Assembly (NCBI GenBank): GCA_965116625.1 | Contig: OZ220717.1 | Span: 682,001-746,000, forward strand | DNA: 64,000 nt | Source of the DNA: VXNE01 sp965116625 | GTDB taxonomy: Bacteria; Pseudomonadota; Gammaproteobacteria; Pseudomonadales; Azotimanducaceae | Direction: 5' to 3' | Shown here: positions 8,080 through 17,959 of the stretch, in pieces | Layout of the letters: every line of letters begins with the position of its first letter | Position numbering within the stretch: position 1 is the stretch's first letter | Notes under the pieces: model-generated | Databases searched by the model: none | The model's input: the letters and a program-made list of their open reading frames with translations, nothing else | Told to the model about the DNA's origin: nothing | Position numbers and translations under genes: made by a program

Positions 8080-8328
8080 CTAGCCCGCAAATCTCACCAA
8101 GGCGCTTGTTGAATCAGTAAAGGTCATTGCATTTCAATGAGGTATGTTCGGTTTTCGACGTTCGGACAGGTAACAGACCGCGCTGCCGCGCCCTCGCTGG
8201 TCTTTTTTCCGTGTGCGCGCACATGCTCCCTGCACCATAAGCGACGGCTATGCTTCCGCTCGCGAGCACGCGCACACGAAAAAAATCCTGCGCGATCATC
8301 GCGGCCCTTGGTGAGATTTGCGGGCTAG
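8080..8328. mobile_element. 249-bp MITE-like element, copy 2 (inverted relative to copy 1)
   Basis: Same length as copy 1 and about ten differences from it, in opposite orientation. Both its terminal repeats carry A at position 11 (CTAGCCCGCAAATCTCACCA), while both ends of copy 1 carry T. Each copy is therefore self-consistent, as if terminal repeats are homogenised or selected as pairs. A terminator-like hairpin followed by T-residues lies at 8175-8208 on the plus strand. The outer end is five bases from the stop codon of the acetolactate synthase gene. Confidence 0.8.
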
Positions 8329-8333
8329 CGCGG

Positions 8334-9992
<1,659 letters not shown>

Positions 9993-10052
9993 TCCTTGAA
10001 ACTCCGCACATCCATTCCTTAGGGCACGTGCTGGCTACGGGGGTTCCCCATC

Positions 10053-11399
10053 TCAGTAAGGGTCAGGAACCCGGCAACCCGAAGCAGTACCCGGCGGAAC
10101 CCGGCGATAGATGCGCCAGAACGCCGGACTCCCGTCGAGGCGGTATCCGCGCACCTCCACATCGACACCCGGTGGAAAGTACATCGTCGCACTTGCAGAC
10201 CTGATCTCCACGCGGTCGTAGGGAACAGCGCGCTCCTCCCAGTCGGGATGGAACGCCTCGACGACGCACGCGTCTTCGATACATTCGCCTGTCCGGACCG
10301 ACACGGCCTCGCGTCGCCCACCCAGAGTCATCCAATCAGGACGTTCATCCTGATATTCAGTGCGTGGATTCAGCACCTTGATGTCCACGCTCATTGGTTC
10401 AACAGGCAGCAGATTGCCCGTGTCGTCCACCAATACCACGGGATCGTCAGCCACCAGGCCACGCTCCTCGGCCGCAAGCCGCCACGGATGTTGCAACCGG
10501 TCCTCGGACTGCTCAGCGAACGCCGTCTGATCAACGGTCAGCGGTTCAAGGCCCGTTGCCTCCCGGAAGTAGTGCGCCATGGGAGTCCAGCCTGGACGTG
10601 GCGTCTCCACCAGGTGGCCGTAACCGCAATGGACGAGGACCCTGGCCCCCGGATCGCGTTCAAGCGTTGCTGCGACCAGTTTCTGTGCCTGCCAGTAGTC
10701 GCGCGCCTGTTGGAAGGTCATGGTGTCCGTTGGCTGCATCTGCTCCTGACTCGCCTCGTAGGGCACGACCTGGTAGCCAATCGAGATTGCCTCGCGCAAC
10801 AACTCGGCAAAGACGACATCGCTGATGTAGCCCCCTGTCTCGCGAATCGGATACCCACGGCGATTGAGTTCGTCGTCGCCTTCCCAAAGCGCTTCCACCG
10901 CGAGGTAGCGGAAGCCTTGATAGTAAAGGGGTCGTAGTAGCTCCAGCGTAAGCAATCGCTCCGTGGAGACATGGTGCTGCTCGTTGACCATGACAACTCG
11001 TTGGCCTGCGGCCCGAGAGACGATGTACGCAAGAGCGGGTCTCGACTCCGCGTGCGCCGGCAGTTGCTGCTCGGTCTCGCGCCTCCCGACTACGCGGTTG
11101 AAAGACTGGAGCGCAGAGCGGTGATTGCCGAGGAGATTCTCCATGGTCGCCCGCATGTGCCAATAGGTCCCCTCGTTTTCCGAACCCGCGCACGCGGACT
11201 CCATCTGCCTCAGCCGGATAGTTCCGGTCCAGGCATGATCGAAGTCCATCGTGTTGGCCAGGCGAAACAGTCCCTCGCAAGCACCCGAACTGCCTGCCGG
11301 TGGCTCAGGTTCCTCGGCCTTCGACATCACGCCGACGGCCAGAAACAGGACGCCCAGGAGCCCCGGTCGGAACCGGACTGCTGGATTCTCTCTGGTCAT
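10053..11399 (-). CDS. Exported protein with ChaN/EreA-like (Tiki superfamily) domain
   Basis: About 448 residues. The ATG at 11399 has a strong GGAGCGAGG ribosome site and opens with a signal peptide (MTRENPAVRFRPGLLGVLFLAVGVMSKA). After an N-terminal helical, TPR-like stretch (LANTMDF...HRSALQSFNRVVGR), the middle shows VMVNEQHHVSTERL, AVEALWEGDDELNRRGYP and RVLVHCGYGHLVE. That pattern resembles the glutamate/histidine-rich core of erythromycin-esterase/ChaN/TraB-Tiki proteins. The C-terminal 120 residues look like a beta-rich domain. No partner genes; function not assigned. The frame extends upstream of 11399 but the extra residues look non-coding. Confidence 0.6.
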   Translation of the reverse strand: MTRENPAVRFRPGLLGVLFLAVGVMSKAEEPEPPAGSSGACEGLFRLANTMDFDHAWTGTIRLRQMESACAGSENEGTYWHMRATMENLLGNHRSALQSFNRVVGRRETEQQLPAHAESRPALAYIVSRAAGQRVVMVNEQHHVSTERLLTLELLRPLYYQGFRYLAVEALWEGDDELNRRGYPIRETGGYISDVVFAELLREAISIGYQVVPYEASQEQMQPTDTMTFQQARDYWQAQKLVAATLERDPGARVLVHCGYGHLVETPRPGWTPMAHYFREATGLEPLTVDQTAFAEQSEDRLQHPWRLAAEERGLVADDPVVLVDDTGNLLPVEPMSVDIKVLNPRTEYQDERPDWMTLGGRREAVSVRTGECIEDACVVEAFHPDWEERAVPYDRVEIRSASATMYFPPGVDVEVRGYRLDGSPAFWRIYRRVPPGTASGCRVPDPY

Positions 11400-11514
11400 C
11401 CTCGCTCCATCTGAGACACGCCCCGTCAACGCGCGTTTTTCAACCGTTGGCGGTTTCCACTGACCGGGATTGATAACATGCCCCACCGTCGAGTCGATTT
11501 GAAACGGATTTGCA

Positions 11515-11802
11515 GTGACAGAAGACCAGGCGCGCGAAATGCGCGACGCGACACGAGCCGATGCAGTCGCCAAGGTTGTCGGCGACGTGCTCTGGCGATT
11601 CAACGAAGAACACGAAGAAGCCATTACCGTGTACGACGTCATCGGCATGGTCGTGGAAGACCTGATCGTACAGGGCATGTGTCCCGCATGCCTCGCCAAC
11701 GCGATCGACCTCGCCTATACGAACACCAACGCCGCCCGCGATGTGCATATCACGGATGACCAGGCCGTGCGGCGGCAGAACAACTCGGACGTGTTCCACT
11801 AG
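11515..11802 (+). CDS. Small acidic protein with CPAC motif, unknown function
   Basis: 95 residues from a GTG start. It is mostly helical and acidic (WRFNEEHEEAITVYDVIGMVVEDLIVQGMCPACLANAIDLAYTNT), with a C-x-x-C pair at about residues 56-59 that could bind metal or be redox-active. I do not recognise a family. The upstream ribosome site is weak. The opposite strand carries a longer open frame (11440-11913), but its composition (poly-hydrophobic, V/H-rich) looks like a shadow. Divergent from the exported Tiki-like gene. Confidence 0.5.
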   Translation: MTEDQAREMRDATRADAVAKVVGDVLWRFNEEHEEAITVYDVIGMVVEDLIVQGMCPACLANAIDLAYTNTNAARDVHITDDQAVRRQNNSDVFH

Positions 11803-11912
11803 TGTTGTGTGACACGGCACTAGCGCCAGTCCCCACCGCCTGATCCCCCGGGCAATTGCGATAGCATGTCGGATGTCGCCGCATCCGCTGCGACTCGTAT
11901 TCAGGAGGCGCA

Positions 11913-12833
11913 ATGAACTACACCGATATCACGTATGAGACGGACGGCCGGCTTGCATTCGTGACACTCAATCGCCCGGAGAAACTGAACGCACTCAGCA
12001 ACAACCTGCGCGGCGAAGTGATGGATGCGATGCGCGAAGCCGAGTACGACGACGGCGTCGGCGTGATCATCCTGCGGGGTGCCGGGCGTTCCTTCTCCGC
12101 GGGCTACGATCTCACCCCGGCGCGCAGCGCAGAGGATTTAAGCTTCGTCGACCATCGGTCGAAGCTGCCCGATACGGGCAGTACCCATCCCGGGGCAACG
12201 CAGTGGGCGCGGCACGTCGTGATGACGAACTGGGTGATCTGGGAGCTGGCCAAGCCCGTCATCGCCCAGGTCCAGGGTCACTGCCTGGCTGGCGGGACCG
12301 AACTGGCCACCACCTGTGACTTTCGTATCGTGTCGGAAGACGCCCAGATCGGCTATCCGCCCGTACGCGCCATGACGACCATGGACATGATGTGGGCGCC
12401 GTGGCACCTGCCGCCGGCAAAGGCGAGAGAGTTCGCGTTCATGGGCGACTCCTTCTCCGGCACGGAGATGGCGCGTCTCGGCTGGGCCAACTACGCCGTG
12501 CCGAAAGAAGAGTTGGGAGAGTTCACGGAGAAGTTCGCCCGGCGCCTGGGATTCATCGACAACGAGATGTTGATGTACACCAAGCGCGCCGTGAACCGGC
12601 AGTACGAAACCATGGGTATCCGGACGGCCCTGCACTCGGGTACGGAAATCCAGGCCCTGAGTTCCCAGCGCGCCGCCGGCGCGGAGTGGGGCCGGCGGGT
12701 CCGGGAGGACGGTCTGAAGGCGGCGCTGGAATGGCGCGACGGACCGTTCCGGGACTTCCGGGGTGCCTACGCCAGCGCGCCGAAGGACCGCGCCGTGGCG
12801 GGTACGGCGAAGCGGGACCCCGACGCGACCTGA
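11913..12833 (+). CDS. Enoyl-CoA hydratase/isomerase family protein
   Basis: Crotonase-fold acyl-CoA enzyme, 306 residues, with an AGGAGG ribosome site before the ATG. The N-terminal LNRPEKLNAL, the CoA-binding GRSFSAGYDL and the oxyanion-hole segment GHCLAGGTELA are present. One hydratase glutamate is kept in GTELA, but the second position (usually P-E) reads YPPVRA, so an isomerase, hydrolase or lyase activity is as likely as hydration. No other beta-oxidation gene is adjacent; the acyl-CoA genes at 58.5-60.9 kb are distant. Confidence 0.83.
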   Translation: MNYTDITYETDGRLAFVTLNRPEKLNALSNNLRGEVMDAMREAEYDDGVGVIILRGAGRSFSAGYDLTPARSAEDLSFVDHRSKLPDTGSTHPGATQWARHVVMTNWVIWELAKPVIAQVQGHCLAGGTELATTCDFRIVSEDAQIGYPPVRAMTTMDMMWAPWHLPPAKAREFAFMGDSFSGTEMARLGWANYAVPKEELGEFTEKFARRLGFIDNEMLMYTKRAVNRQYETMGIRTALHSGTEIQALSSQRAAGAEWGRRVREDGLKAALEWRDGPFRDFRGAYASAPKDRAVAGTAKRDPDAT

Positions 12834-12881
12834 AGTACACCGGGTTCGTTCGACCTCACGGCACGCAAGGGCCGATTCGCG

Positions 12882-14015
12882 ATGGCATACGACTTCGATT
12901 CCGTCATTGACCGCAGGGCCACTTCGAGCACGAAGTGGGTTCGATACGGCCCCGACCTGTTGCCGTTCTGGGTGGCCGACATGGACTTCAAGTCACCTCC
13001 CGGCCTGCTTGCAGCCGTGGAAGAGCGGCTCGGCCACGGCGTTCTCGGATACACGGATCCACCACCGGCCATCGAGGACGCCTTCCTGCAATGGCTCGTG
13101 GACCGATTCGGCTGGTCGGTGCCGAGGGAGTGGCTCCTGTGGCTGCCCGGCGTCGTTCCCGGCCTCAACCTCGCCGGGCGCGTCATCGGCGACCCCGGGG
13201 AGAGCATCCTGATACCCGTCCCCGTCTATCACCCGTTCCTGTCCGTACCTCGACAAGCGGGCAAGCAAGCCCTCTTCGCTGACCTCGTACGGGACGGCGG
13301 CCGATGGGTCATGGACATGGACAGGCTGGAAGACGAGGTGCAGCCATCGACGCGTGGCCTCCTGCTGTGCAGTCCGCAGAACCCCACCGGACGCGCATAC
13401 CGTCGCAGCGAACTTGAGGCGCTGGCGGAATTCTGCCTGCGTCACGACCTCACGCTGGTCAGCGACGAGATCCACTGCGACCTTCTGCTCGACCCGACCG
13501 CCTCCCATGTGCCGACCGCTACGCTGCATCCCGAGTTACGGTGCATCTCCCTGTTCAGCCCGAACAAGGCGTACAACATGCCTGGCCTGAGCCTGGGGGT
13601 TGCCGTGATCGCCGACCCCGTACTGCGGCGCACCTACGAGGAAGCCCTGTTGGGCCTTGGGTCCGGAGTTTCGCCCCTCGCCTTCGCGGCAGCGCTCTGG
13701 GCCTACACGGACCGATCCGATTGGCTCGAGGCGGTGACCGCGTACCTTTCCGAGAACCGCGACCTGCTGGAGGAGACCATCGCGGCGCTGGACGGCGTCG
13801 AGATGACCCATGTCGAGGCCACGTATCTCGGGTGGATCGACGTCAGCGCCCTCGCCCTTGCGGACCCGTGCGCGCACTTCGAGCGATTCGGCATCCGCCT
13901 CTCCGACAGCGAGCCATTCGGTGTCCGGGGATTCCAGCGCTTCAACTTCGGCTGTCCCCGCATCACCCTGCAACAGGGACTGTCACGATTCGAGGAAGCC
14001 GTCCGGAACGCGTAG
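12882..14015 (+). CDS. MalY/PatB-type aminotransferase-fold C-S lyase
   Basis: Fold-type I PLP enzyme of the MalY/PatB group (cystathionine beta-lyase or cysteine-S-conjugate lyase giving pyruvate, ammonia and a thiol). 377 residues. The N-terminus FDSVIDRRATSSTKW and FWVADMDFKSPP are the group signature. LLCSPQNPTGRAY near residue 165 and the Schiff-base lysine in SPNKAYNMPGL near residue 229 complete the active site. Stands alone, 48 bases after the crotonase gene and on the same strand, so co-transcription is possible. Confidence 0.87.
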   Translation: MAYDFDSVIDRRATSSTKWVRYGPDLLPFWVADMDFKSPPGLLAAVEERLGHGVLGYTDPPPAIEDAFLQWLVDRFGWSVPREWLLWLPGVVPGLNLAGRVIGDPGESILIPVPVYHPFLSVPRQAGKQALFADLVRDGGRWVMDMDRLEDEVQPSTRGLLLCSPQNPTGRAYRRSELEALAEFCLRHDLTLVSDEIHCDLLLDPTASHVPTATLHPELRCISLFSPNKAYNMPGLSLGVAVIADPVLRRTYEEALLGLGSGVSPLAFAAALWAYTDRSDWLEAVTAYLSENRDLLEETIAALDGVEMTHVEATYLGWIDVSALALADPCAHFERFGIRLSDSEPFGVRGFQRFNFGCPRITLQQGLSRFEEAVRNA

Positions 14016-14080
14016 GACGACGCCTTGCGGAACATCATGCCAAACGGCACATTTGCCAACCCCTGAACCCACAAGACCCC

Positions 14081-15295
14081 ATGGACCAGCCAGCGCAACC
14101 TCCGCGGATCACTTCCGCCATCCGCGAGTTCATCCAGCTCGAATCCGCCGGCGGGATCCTCCTGCTCGCAGCCGCCGTTGCGGCCCTCGTCGCCGTCAAC
14201 ACGCCCCTCGCAACGCTCTATGCGGGCCTCGTGGACACGACCATCGCCGTGCAGGTGGGCGCGGTCATCATCGAGAAACCACTGCTCCTGTGGGTGAACG
14301 ACGGGCTGATGGCCGTGTTCTTTTTCCTCGTCGGACTCGAAGTCAAACGCGAGTTCCTGGAAGGCGAACTCTCCTCGGCGAGACAGGTGGTGCTGCCCGG
14401 GCTTGGCGCGATCGGTGGCATGGCGGTTCCGGCGGCGATCTACGCGGCTCTCAATTGGCACGACCCCGTGGCGCTCGACGGCTGGGGCATCCCGGTGGCG
14501 ACGGACATCGCGTTTGCGCTGGCGCTGCTCAGCGTGTTCGGCCGCCGCGTCCCGCCCTCGCTCAAGGTGTTCCTGCTGACGCTCGCCATATTCGACGACC
14601 TCGCGGCGATCGCGATCATCGCCATCTTCTACTCGGCGGCCCTGTCCCTGGAAGCGCTGATAGTGGGTGTCGCCGCGCTGTGTGTCGGCGTGACCCTGAA
14701 CCGGCTCCGCGTCACGAGCATCACGGCTTACGTGCTCGTCGGCGTGGTGTTGTGGGTGGCCATGCTGAAGTCGGGCGTGCATGCAACCCTCGCGGGCGTC
14801 CTCATCGCTTTCTGCGTTCCCATTCGGGATCCGGATGGAGGCTCACCCTTGAGGCAGCTTGAACACGACCTGCACGCCCCCGTCGCCTACGCGATCCTGC
14901 CGGTGTTCGCTTTCGTCAACGCCGGTATTCCGCTCGGCGGGATCGTCATCGAAGACATGCTCCATCCGGTGACACTCGGCATTACCGCCGGCCTGTTTCT
15001 CGGCAAGCCGGCAGGCATCGTCGCTTTCATCGGCCTCGGCGTGTTGTTGCGTGCCGTGTCCCTGCCGGAGGGCGTCACCTGGCGGCAGATCCTCGGCGTC
15101 GCCTGGGCGTGTGGCATCGGGTTCACCTTGAGCCTTTTCATCGCCGGGCTCGCATTCGAGCACGGCAGCGGCGAGTACTTCGCGGGAGACCGGCTCGGAA
15201 TCCTTATCGGATCCGTGGCTTCGGCCGTGGCCGCCTGGCTTGTGTTGCAATGGAGCCTGCCACCGGCTCGGGAGGAAATCAGCGGGCCTCCCTGA
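14081..15295 (+). CDS. nhaA: Na+/H+ antiporter NhaA
   Basis: Inner-membrane electrogenic antiporter, about 404 residues. The frame is open far upstream, but ATG 14081 gives the usual NhaA N-terminus (MDQPAQPPRITSAIREFIQLESAGGILLLAAA). The assembly and transport core is intact: FFFLVGLEVKREFLEGEL, ATDIAFALALLSVFGRRVP and the paired aspartates in LAIFDDLAAIAI (about residues 175-176). Second Na+/H+ antiporter in the window besides NhaD. Converges on the SSS symporter gene 6 bases away. Confidence 0.95.
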   Translation: MDQPAQPPRITSAIREFIQLESAGGILLLAAAVAALVAVNTPLATLYAGLVDTTIAVQVGAVIIEKPLLLWVNDGLMAVFFFLVGLEVKREFLEGELSSARQVVLPGLGAIGGMAVPAAIYAALNWHDPVALDGWGIPVATDIAFALALLSVFGRRVPPSLKVFLLTLAIFDDLAAIAIIAIFYSAALSLEALIVGVAALCVGVTLNRLRVTSITAYVLVGVVLWVAMLKSGVHATLAGVLIAFCVPIRDPDGGSPLRQLEHDLHAPVAYAILPVFAFVNAGIPLGGIVIEDMLHPVTLGITAGLFLGKPAGIVAFIGLGVLLRAVSLPEGVTWRQILGVAWACGIGFTLSLFIAGLAFEHGSGEYFAGDRLGILIGSVASAVAAWLVLQWSLPPAREEISGPP

Positions 15296-15301
15296 TCCCG
15301 G

Positions 15302-16894
15302 TCAAGCCTGCCCTGCCGGTCTCGTGCTGGTTTCCTCGCCGCGGAAGATCTCTTCCACGTGCGCCTCGGGCAGTGGCGCGGTCAGTTTGGATACCACGAA
15401 GGTCACGAGCACGCCGACGCCTTCCCCTATGGCGGCACAGGAAATGGGGTTGCCCCCTTCTCCGGCCAGCCAGGCGACCACCGTGTGCAGGAAACCCCAG
15501 CCCTCCACCACTGCCGGATTCAGCACCTGCCCGTGCAGGATGGCGAAAGTCGCGAATCCGGAGATCAGTCCCGCATAGGCGCCCCGGCGGGTGACACCCT
15601 TCCACAGTGCTCCCAGGACCAGGGGCCCCGCAAACGCCGCCATCATCCCGCCGACGCCGATCCAGACGATCAGCGCGATGTTGCGCTGCATGAAGAGCCA
15701 GGCCAGCAGCGTGCACAGAATCAGCACCACCACCGTCGCCCAGCGGCTGATGAGCAGTTCCATGCGGTCGTGCTCTTCCTCCGTGGCGTTGGGCGCCAGG
15801 TAGCGTGCCAGCGTTCGGCGGTACAGGTCGTTGGCAATGACCTGCGACGAGGAAACGACGAGGCCATCGGCGGTCGACATGATCGCGGCAAGGATGCCGA
15901 CGCCGATCAGGGCGGCCAGCCACGTCGGGAACAGCTCGATGAACAGGATGGGCAAGGCCTCGTTCGGGTTCGCGCCCTCGTCGTAGAGCGAGTCCCCTAC
16001 CAGGGCCCGGGCCACCAGGCCACCGAGACCCAGCATGCCGAGCGTCAGCCCGAAGGTGAACGCGAGCTTGATGAAGGTGCGTTGCTGACCCGTGTCCTTC
16101 AACGCCCAGAGCTTGTTTCCGAGGTGCGGCAGAAGCCCCAGCGGAAGATGCGCCAACGGGATGCAGGCGATCGACCACCACGAATGCAGCAGCGGCGTGC
16201 TCCTGTTCAACGGGCCAACGAGATTGTCGTCCTGGGCGTTGAGGTTGCTGATGAGGCCGCCAAGACCGCCTTCCACACCCACCGCGAACACGAACAGGAA
16301 TACGACGACGATCGCGAGGATCAGCATCATGACCCCCTGCGCGGCGTCGGTGAGTATGTCCGCATGGGCACCGCCCATCACGACGTAGATCGCCAGCACC
16401 GACGAAGTCACGATCAGCGCCCACATCTTCGGCATGCCGAGCATGACCTCGAACATGACGAGGCCCGACACCAACTGCCCGACGATGTAGAAGAACAGCA
16501 CCAGCGACAGCACGGAGATGACGACACGGATGCCGTCGGATTGATAGCGGTCGCCCAGGTACTCCGGAATGGAACGATTGCCGAACCGATTCCCCGACGT
16601 CGCGATGAGGCGCATGGAAATGAGCACGCCGAAATACACGCCGATGGGATAGAGGAAGTTGCTCCAGATGGTCGCCGTGCCGAATTCGTAGGCGAGGCCG
16701 GGCCCGCCGAGAAACGTCGCACCGCTGGCGGTGGTTGCGGCGAATGCGAAGGCAAGCACCCATGGGCCATAGGCGCCCCGCGCCGTGGCGAAGTCGTCCG
16801 CGTGCTTGACGCGCCGTTTGCCGATCACGCCGATGGCGAGCATGGCGCCCGTGTAGAGCGCGAGAAACAGCCAGGACCAGGTGATGAGGGTCAT
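15302..16894 (-). CDS. Sodium:solute symporter (SSS family)
   Basis: Inner-membrane Na+-coupled uptake system, about 530 residues and some 13 membrane helices. The ATG at 16894 yields MTLITWSWLFLALYTGAMLAIGVIGKRRV; the frame runs 18 codons further but that extension is not membrane-like. Typical SSS features are AFAATTASGATFLGGPGLAYEFG near residue 55, GGAHADILTDAAQGVMM near 175 and IMSTADGLVVSSSQVIANDLYRR near 340. The substrate cannot be told from sequence alone (proline, pantothenate or monocarboxylate types are all possible). Confidence 0.88.
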   Translation of the reverse strand: MTLITWSWLFLALYTGAMLAIGVIGKRRVKHADDFATARGAYGPWVLAFAFAATTASGATFLGGPGLAYEFGTATIWSNFLYPIGVYFGVLISMRLIATSGNRFGNRSIPEYLGDRYQSDGIRVVISVLSLVLFFYIVGQLVSGLVMFEVMLGMPKMWALIVTSSVLAIYVVMGGAHADILTDAAQGVMMLILAIVVVFLFVFAVGVEGGLGGLISNLNAQDDNLVGPLNRSTPLLHSWWSIACIPLAHLPLGLLPHLGNKLWALKDTGQQRTFIKLAFTFGLTLGMLGLGGLVARALVGDSLYDEGANPNEALPILFIELFPTWLAALIGVGILAAIMSTADGLVVSSSQVIANDLYRRTLARYLAPNATEEEHDRMELLISRWATVVVLILCTLLAWLFMQRNIALIVWIGVGGMMAAFAGPLVLGALWKGVTRRGAYAGLISGFATFAILHGQVLNPAVVEGWGFLHTVVAWLAGEGGNPISCAAIGEGVGVLVTFVVSKLTAPLPEAHVEEIFRGEETSTRPAGQA

Positions 16895-16968
16895 GTGGAA
16901 CGCTTCTGCTTGAGAATGCCCCAAAACCGTCCGTCGACATCTCGCCAATCAAGGAAGGAGCGGATCAT

Positions 16969-16988
16969 CTGCCCTCCGGGCAGGTTTT
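16969..16988 (+). terminator. Short hairpin with T-run
   Basis: CTGCCC-TCC-GGGCAG forms a perfect 6-bp stem with a 3-base loop, followed by GTTTT on the plus strand. It lies between the SSS symporter start and the PIN toxin stop, both on the minus strand. In the direction of the adjacent genes it therefore lacks a U-tail. A weak plus-strand terminator or mRNA 3' hairpin is possible. Confidence 0.3.
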
Positions 16989-17003
16989 CGTGCATCACAA
17001 TCG

Positions 17004-17408
17004 TCACTCGAGGCTCGCCTCCAAGAAGTTCCTCGGTGAGACCACACGAACGCCCTGGCGATGGCTCTTCGGAAAGTGCCTGAGGTTACCGGTCACCAGG
17101 TACTCAGCGCGAGCGCTGACAGCGACTTCCAGGAACGGTTGGTCGTCGGCATCCGGCAACCGGCTCCGCAACGGCGTCGCCGATAGCAGCTCTCCCGCAG
17201 TCGCAATTCGCGACAACAGCGTCTGGATGTCTTTTGGCCGAAACGCGAACGCCGGGCGCCGAAGGACTTCATGATATTCGCCGAGAATTCTCGCGTCGTA
17301 ACAGACGCGGTGCGTACCCTTGGCAATCGTGCCAACGGCGAACCCAGGGGGTCCGAAGGGTGACAGCAGGCCCGACACCAGGACATTCGTATCGACGACG
17401 ATTCTCAA
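17004..17408 (-). CDS. PIN-domain ribonuclease toxin
   Basis: Toxin of a type II toxin-antitoxin pair, a Mg2+-dependent PIN nuclease of 134 residues. Acidic active-site residues are in MRIVVDTNVLVSGL (D7), an acidic residue in ARILGEYHEVL near 45, and RLPDADDQPFLEVAV near 85-90. Translation begins at a TTG whose last two bases overlap the antitoxin stop (TTGA). This 4-base overlap would keep toxin output coupled to antitoxin translation. The product contains the FLEVAVSARAEYLVTGNLRHFP segment common in this PIN subfamily. Confidence 0.85.
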   Translation of the reverse strand: MRIVVDTNVLVSGLLSPFGPPGFAVGTIAKGTHRVCYDARILGEYHEVLRRPAFAFRPKDIQTLLSRIATAGELLSATPLRSRLPDADDQPFLEVAVSARAEYLVTGNLRHFPKSHRQGVRVVSPRNFLEASLE

Positions 17409-17683
17409 CGTTGTCGCGCGCCAGCAATCTCGGCATTTATCTCATCGAGGGACATGCGATCCACTCCGGCCTCGCGTGCGCTCCGCTGCATCGACTCGAC
17501 CGCCCGCAACGCTTCAGCCTGGCGCAGGGCCGCCAGCGTTTCATCAAAGGTCTCTGGCGATGTTGCCGACAGGAGCGCGATCGGCTTGCCGTTCGACGTG
17601 ACCACGAGATGCCTCTCCCGATCGAGGGATCGCCAGACTGCCGCCGATTGATTGCGCAACTCTCTCACGCTGACAAAGTTCAT
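17405..17683 (-). CDS. Phd/YefM-family antitoxin
   Basis: Antitoxin and autorepressor partner of the PIN toxin. 92 residues from ATG 17683: MNFVSVRELRNQSAAVWRSLDRERHLVVTSNGKPIALLSA is the Phd/YefM DNA-binding fold. The charged C-terminal half (ALRQAEALRAVESMQRSAREAG) would wrap the toxin. The frame is open upstream of 17683 but without Phd-like sequence. An imperfect palindrome centred on CAATTG sits 28-43 bases upstream. Confidence 0.87.
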   Translation of the reverse strand: MNFVSVRELRNQSAAVWRSLDRERHLVVTSNGKPIALLSATSPETFDETLAALRQAEALRAVESMQRSAREAGVDRMSLDEINAEIAGARQR

Positions 17684-17710
17684 TTCTTCTGACCACGCAG
17701 GCGTATTTGG

Positions 17711-17726
17711 TGACGCAATTGTGTAA
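17711..17726. promoter_or_regulatory. Putative autoregulatory operator of the PIN/Phd pair
   Basis: TGACGCAATTGTGTAA is an imperfect palindrome (12 of 16 positions) centred on CAATTG, just upstream of the antitoxin start. Phd/YefM antitoxins usually bind such palindromes in their own promoter. Inferred from position and symmetry only. Confidence 0.4.
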
Positions 17727-17845
17727 TCGATCGTGGCACACTGCAACCTTCCACTCCCAGAATCCACAAGGGGCGATCAACTTGCCCCACCAATGCGCCA
17801 ACCGCTTGAACTGGCGCGAATCGCTGCTACGATGTTTTGTCTGGA

Positions 17846-17875
17846 GGGCAGCAGGTTGCTGCCCGCTTTGTTTTT
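17846..17875 (+). terminator. Intrinsic terminator or attenuator hairpin in the argD leader
   Basis: GGGCAGCA (17846-17853) and TGCTGCCC (17857-17864) form a perfect 8-bp GC-rich stem with a 3-base loop, followed by GCTTTGTTTTT. No plus-strand gene precedes it, since the toxin-antitoxin pair is on the other strand. It therefore sits about 85 bases upstream of the argD start within what must be the argD leader. It may be an attenuator for argD-argF or the end of a short leader transcript. Confidence 0.55.
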
Positions 17876-17959
17876 GCCCCGAGCGACCGCAGGGGTTACG
17901 CCAGGGCCGAAGACCCGGTGGCGATGGCGCGGCGCTCGAGACCGAAAGGGGGCGTACCC

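Noticed and set aside
11440..11913. 157-codon minus-strand frame
   Set aside because: Would place a gene opposite the small CPAC protein; its V/H-rich translation looks non-coding. Not fully excluded because the plus-strand alternative is itself weak.
15359..17083. 574-codon plus-strand frame over the SSS symporter
   Set aside because: Shadow of the symporter; low-complexity charged translation without recognisable motifs.
17875..17955. Possible metabolite riboswitch in the argD leader
   Set aside because: The stretch after the hairpin is GC-rich and foldable but matches no riboswitch consensus I can recognise.
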